From Clostridia bacterium (GTDB taxonomy: Bacteria > Bacillota > Clostridia > Oscillospirales > CAG-272): a stretch of DNA of 7,811 nt. The position numbers and the translations under genes are program-made. The stretch is from assembly GCA_017612495.1 (NCBI GenBank), contig JAGAFQ010000063.1:1-7811 (forward strand), written 5' to 3'. Numbering within the stretch: the stretch's first letter is position 1; every line of letters starts with the position of its first letter. The notes under the pieces are model-generated. The model ran no database searches. It was not told where the DNA came from and worked only from the letters and a program-made list of their open reading frames with translations. Of the stretch, positions 7,683-7,811 are shown one piece after another.

Positions 7683-7688
7683 CCTCCT
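7683..7688 (-). promoter_or_regulatory. Ribosome binding site of smc
   Basis: A perfect AGGAGG (within AAAGGAGGA) on the minus strand, 8 bases before the smc ATG. It is the strongest site in the window, as fits the first gene of the unit. Confidence 0.8.
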
Positions 7689-7733
7689 TTTTCGGGAATT
7701 CGGTATTACCGTTCTGTAAATATATACTAAAAC

Positions 7734-7762
7734 ATTATATATGATTTATGCAATTTTTTCAA
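7734..7762 (-). promoter_or_regulatory. Sigma-A type promoter driving smc and the downstream genes
   Basis: On the minus strand, TTGAAA (7762-7757) is followed by exactly 17 bases and then TATAAT (7739-7734). Five of six -35 bases and all six -10 bases match consensus, at ideal spacing. The predicted start is an A or G at about 7728-7727, giving a leader of roughly 53 bases before the smc ATG. The surrounding sequence is AT-rich. I see no other convincing promoter facing the downstream genes, so this one may serve the whole run. Recognised by eye; not tested. Confidence 0.8.
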
Positions 7763-7811
7763 GTATCTGTGTGTAATTTAGTGGTCTTTTCGGCAAAAAA
7801 TCGTAAAAAAA

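Larger units (their letters stand above)
7675..7811 (-). other. Intergenic region upstream of smc
   Basis: The only sizeable non-coding stretch in the window. Reading toward smc it holds two T-runs at its far end (7805-7811 and 7795-7800 on this strand), which may be the tail of a terminator whose stem lies outside the window. Next come the promoter (7762-7734), an 11-base palindrome CGGTATTACCG (7701-7711) in the leader, and the AGGAGG ribosome binding site. I see no small gene or recognisable riboswitch; at about 53 bases the leader is too short for most of those. Confidence 0.7.

Noticed and set aside
1..7811. A search by eye for CRISPR arrays, insertion sequences, tRNA or rRNA genes and long repeats
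   Set aside because: No spaced direct repeats, terminal inverted repeats, transposase motifs or structured RNA patterns were seen. The window is almost entirely coding.

Overview
The window looks like core chromosome from a low-to-mid-GC Gram-positive anaerobe, most likely a member of the Clostridia (Oscillospiraceae/Ruminococcaceae-like). I infer this from four things: the gene order; a short FtsY without a long acidic N-terminal domain; an LCP cell-wall ligase; and a strong sigma-A-type promoter with an AGGAGG ribosome binding site. The genus cannot be fixed from sequence reading alone.

All six genes lie on the minus strand, reading right to left: smc (7674-4060), ftsY (4051-3119), rdgB (3122-2493), yhbY (2503-2216), a fused nadD-yqeK (2219-936), and an LCP-family membrane protein (946 to base 1, cut by the window edge). 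The only non-coding DNA of any size is the right-hand 137 bases. These carry a near-perfect promoter (TTGAAA, 17 bases, TATAAT), a short leader and the smc ribosome binding site. From there to the left edge the largest gap between genes is 8 bases. Every other junction overlaps, by 4 bases twice (ATGA) and by 11 bases twice, so this reads as one transcription unit with coupled translation.

The genes serve growth housekeeping. SMC organises and segregates the chromosome, and FtsY docks SRP-ribosome complexes at the membrane. RdgB removes non-canonical purine triphosphates, and YhbY is a CRM-domain protein linked to ribosome assembly. NadD makes the dinucleotide precursor of NAD, and the YqeK half is predicted to cleave diadenosine tetraphosphate. 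The LCP protein should attach glycopolymers to the cell wall. The yhbY-nadD-yqeK-LCP run resembles the conserved Firmicutes neighbourhood that usually continues into rsfS (ribosome silencing factor), which I expect just beyond base 1.

I found no mobile element, CRISPR array, RNA gene, pseudogene or convincing new system. The most notable points are the in-frame NadD-YqeK fusion with all its catalytic residues intact, the extreme compaction with repeated overlap lengths, and the single strong promoter with a small palindrome in the smc leader.
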